A DNA stretch of 64,000 bases from Neobacillus drentensis NBRC 102427 (lineage in GTDB: Bacteria; Bacillota; Bacilli; Bacillales; Cytobacillaceae), in contig NZ_BCUX01000023.1 of assembly GCF_001591445.1 (NCBI RefSeq), positions 36,416 through 100,415 of the forward strand. The letters are read 5' to 3'. The position numbers and the translations under genes are program-made. Below the pieces are notes generated by a model, which was not told the DNA's origin, did not search any database, and worked only from the letters and a program-made list of their open reading frames with translations. Each line of letters begins with the position of its first letter. Within the stretch, counting starts at the first letter, position 1. Positions 63,604 to 64,000 of the stretch are shown here, in pieces.

Positions 63604-63924
63604 ATGTTTAATCCTTCAGGCGGGTCCTTCGAAGTGGTTAACTCGAATGTTTGTCAAAGTTGCGGGAGTGTAACTCTTCATCATGAAGCTGCTTCCACCA
63701 GTAAAAGTAAGGGGATAATGTATGCAGTATTAGGATGGCTGTTCTTTGCCATTTCGCTCCTATTTATGCCGCTATTGTTTGGTGTAGGGGCAGTATTCAT
63801 GGGGGTTATGACTTTTCTTGAACGTAATCAAGTCCACGGTGCCATCCTAACTTTTTTTGCGGCAATAGGTTTAGTACTAGGGTCCCTATTTAGCTTTATG
63901 GTCTCTGGCACATTTTTCATTTAA
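63604..63924 (+). CDS. Small membrane protein with zinc-ribbon-like CxxC
   Basis: A 106-residue protein. N-terminal VCQSCGSV is a half zinc ribbon (one CxxC near residue 17), and two membrane helices follow (about 35-62, 75-100). ATG 63604 is used because GGAG lies 8 nt upstream; an in-frame GTG is at 63595. Divergent from feoA across a 265-nt AT-rich gap with no gene. No family recognised. Confidence 0.75.
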   Translation: MFNPSGGSFEVVNSNVCQSCGSVTLHHEAASTSKSKGIMYAVLGWLFFAISLLFMPLLFGVGAVFMGVMTFLERNQVHGAILTFFAAIGLVLGSLFSFMVSGTFFI

Positions 63925-64000
63925 GGCAAGAAGAACTCTTATGGATATTTTCCTAACTAGTTTACTTGTGAGATGCAAAACGGTTAATCACAAACCAATT

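Overview
This 64 kb window is chromosomal DNA from a low-GC, endospore-forming member of the Bacillaceae (Bacillus/Neobacillus-like). It carries the small acid-soluble spore protein genes sspN and tlp, a YjcZ-type glycine-rich sporulation peptide, and the B. subtilis-like order acnA(citB) - yneN - sspN - tlp - yneP - yneQ - plsY - yneT - parE - parC. Ribosome binding sites are strong Bacillus type, GTG and TTG starts are frequent, and most genes end in clear hairpin/T-tract terminators. I see no phage, transposon, rRNA operon or CRISPR array. One sequence at 60.87 kb has tRNA acceptor, D and T arms but an abnormal middle.

Layout. 0-20 kb: 5'-truncated aconitase; an ABC-F ribosome-protection ATPase behind a leader that reads as a transcription attenuator; a SDR epimerase; then the conserved yneN-parC block, interrupted by a Fur-regulated-basic-protein homologue, a double-AAA SpoVK/CbbX-like ATPase, a CPBP membrane protein and a two-gene histidine kinase / GGDEF response-regulator pair. 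20-28.6 kb: a heterodimeric ABC exporter, a XerS-type recombinase with a dif-like palindrome beyond its 3' end, pdxST, and the divergent PLP-sensing regulator pdxR. 28.7-35.9 kb: a sulfane-sulfur / persulfide detoxification regulon with TauE exporter, rhodanese-MBL persulfide dioxygenase, TusA-rhodanese fusion, two small rhodaneses, DsrE, TusA, CstR repressor, a frameshifted rhodanese, and a three-domain CoA-disulfide/persulfide reductase. Six copies of a 16-bp ATACC(C/T)-GGGTAT-type palindrome stand in front of its transcription units. 36-39 kb: small sporulation and membrane genes and a cluster of short palindromic repeats. 39-47 kb: a PEBP protein, then an RDD / SpoIIM-like / DUF58 / MoxR / DUF4350 / DUF4129 / membrane-protein cluster. 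47-60 kb: envelope and general metabolism genes (glycosyltransferase, decayed capA, pepF, trhO, GH18, metallophosphoesterase, LigB-DoxX, hydrolases, LCP lipoprotein). 60-64 kb: the tRNA-like element, feoA and a feoB split into separate GTPase and membrane genes, and a small zinc-ribbon membrane protein.

How the parts work together. The best supported system is the CstR regulon: persulfides would derepress several short transcripts whose products carry sulfane sulfur (TusA, DsrE, rhodaneses), oxidise it (MBL), reduce it (CoADR-like) and export sulfite or a related anion (TauE). The least expected signals are the ABC-F attenuator, the tRNA-like element, and the XerS-adjacent dif-like palindrome. 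Functions are inferred from motifs, gene order and family knowledge; no database search was run.
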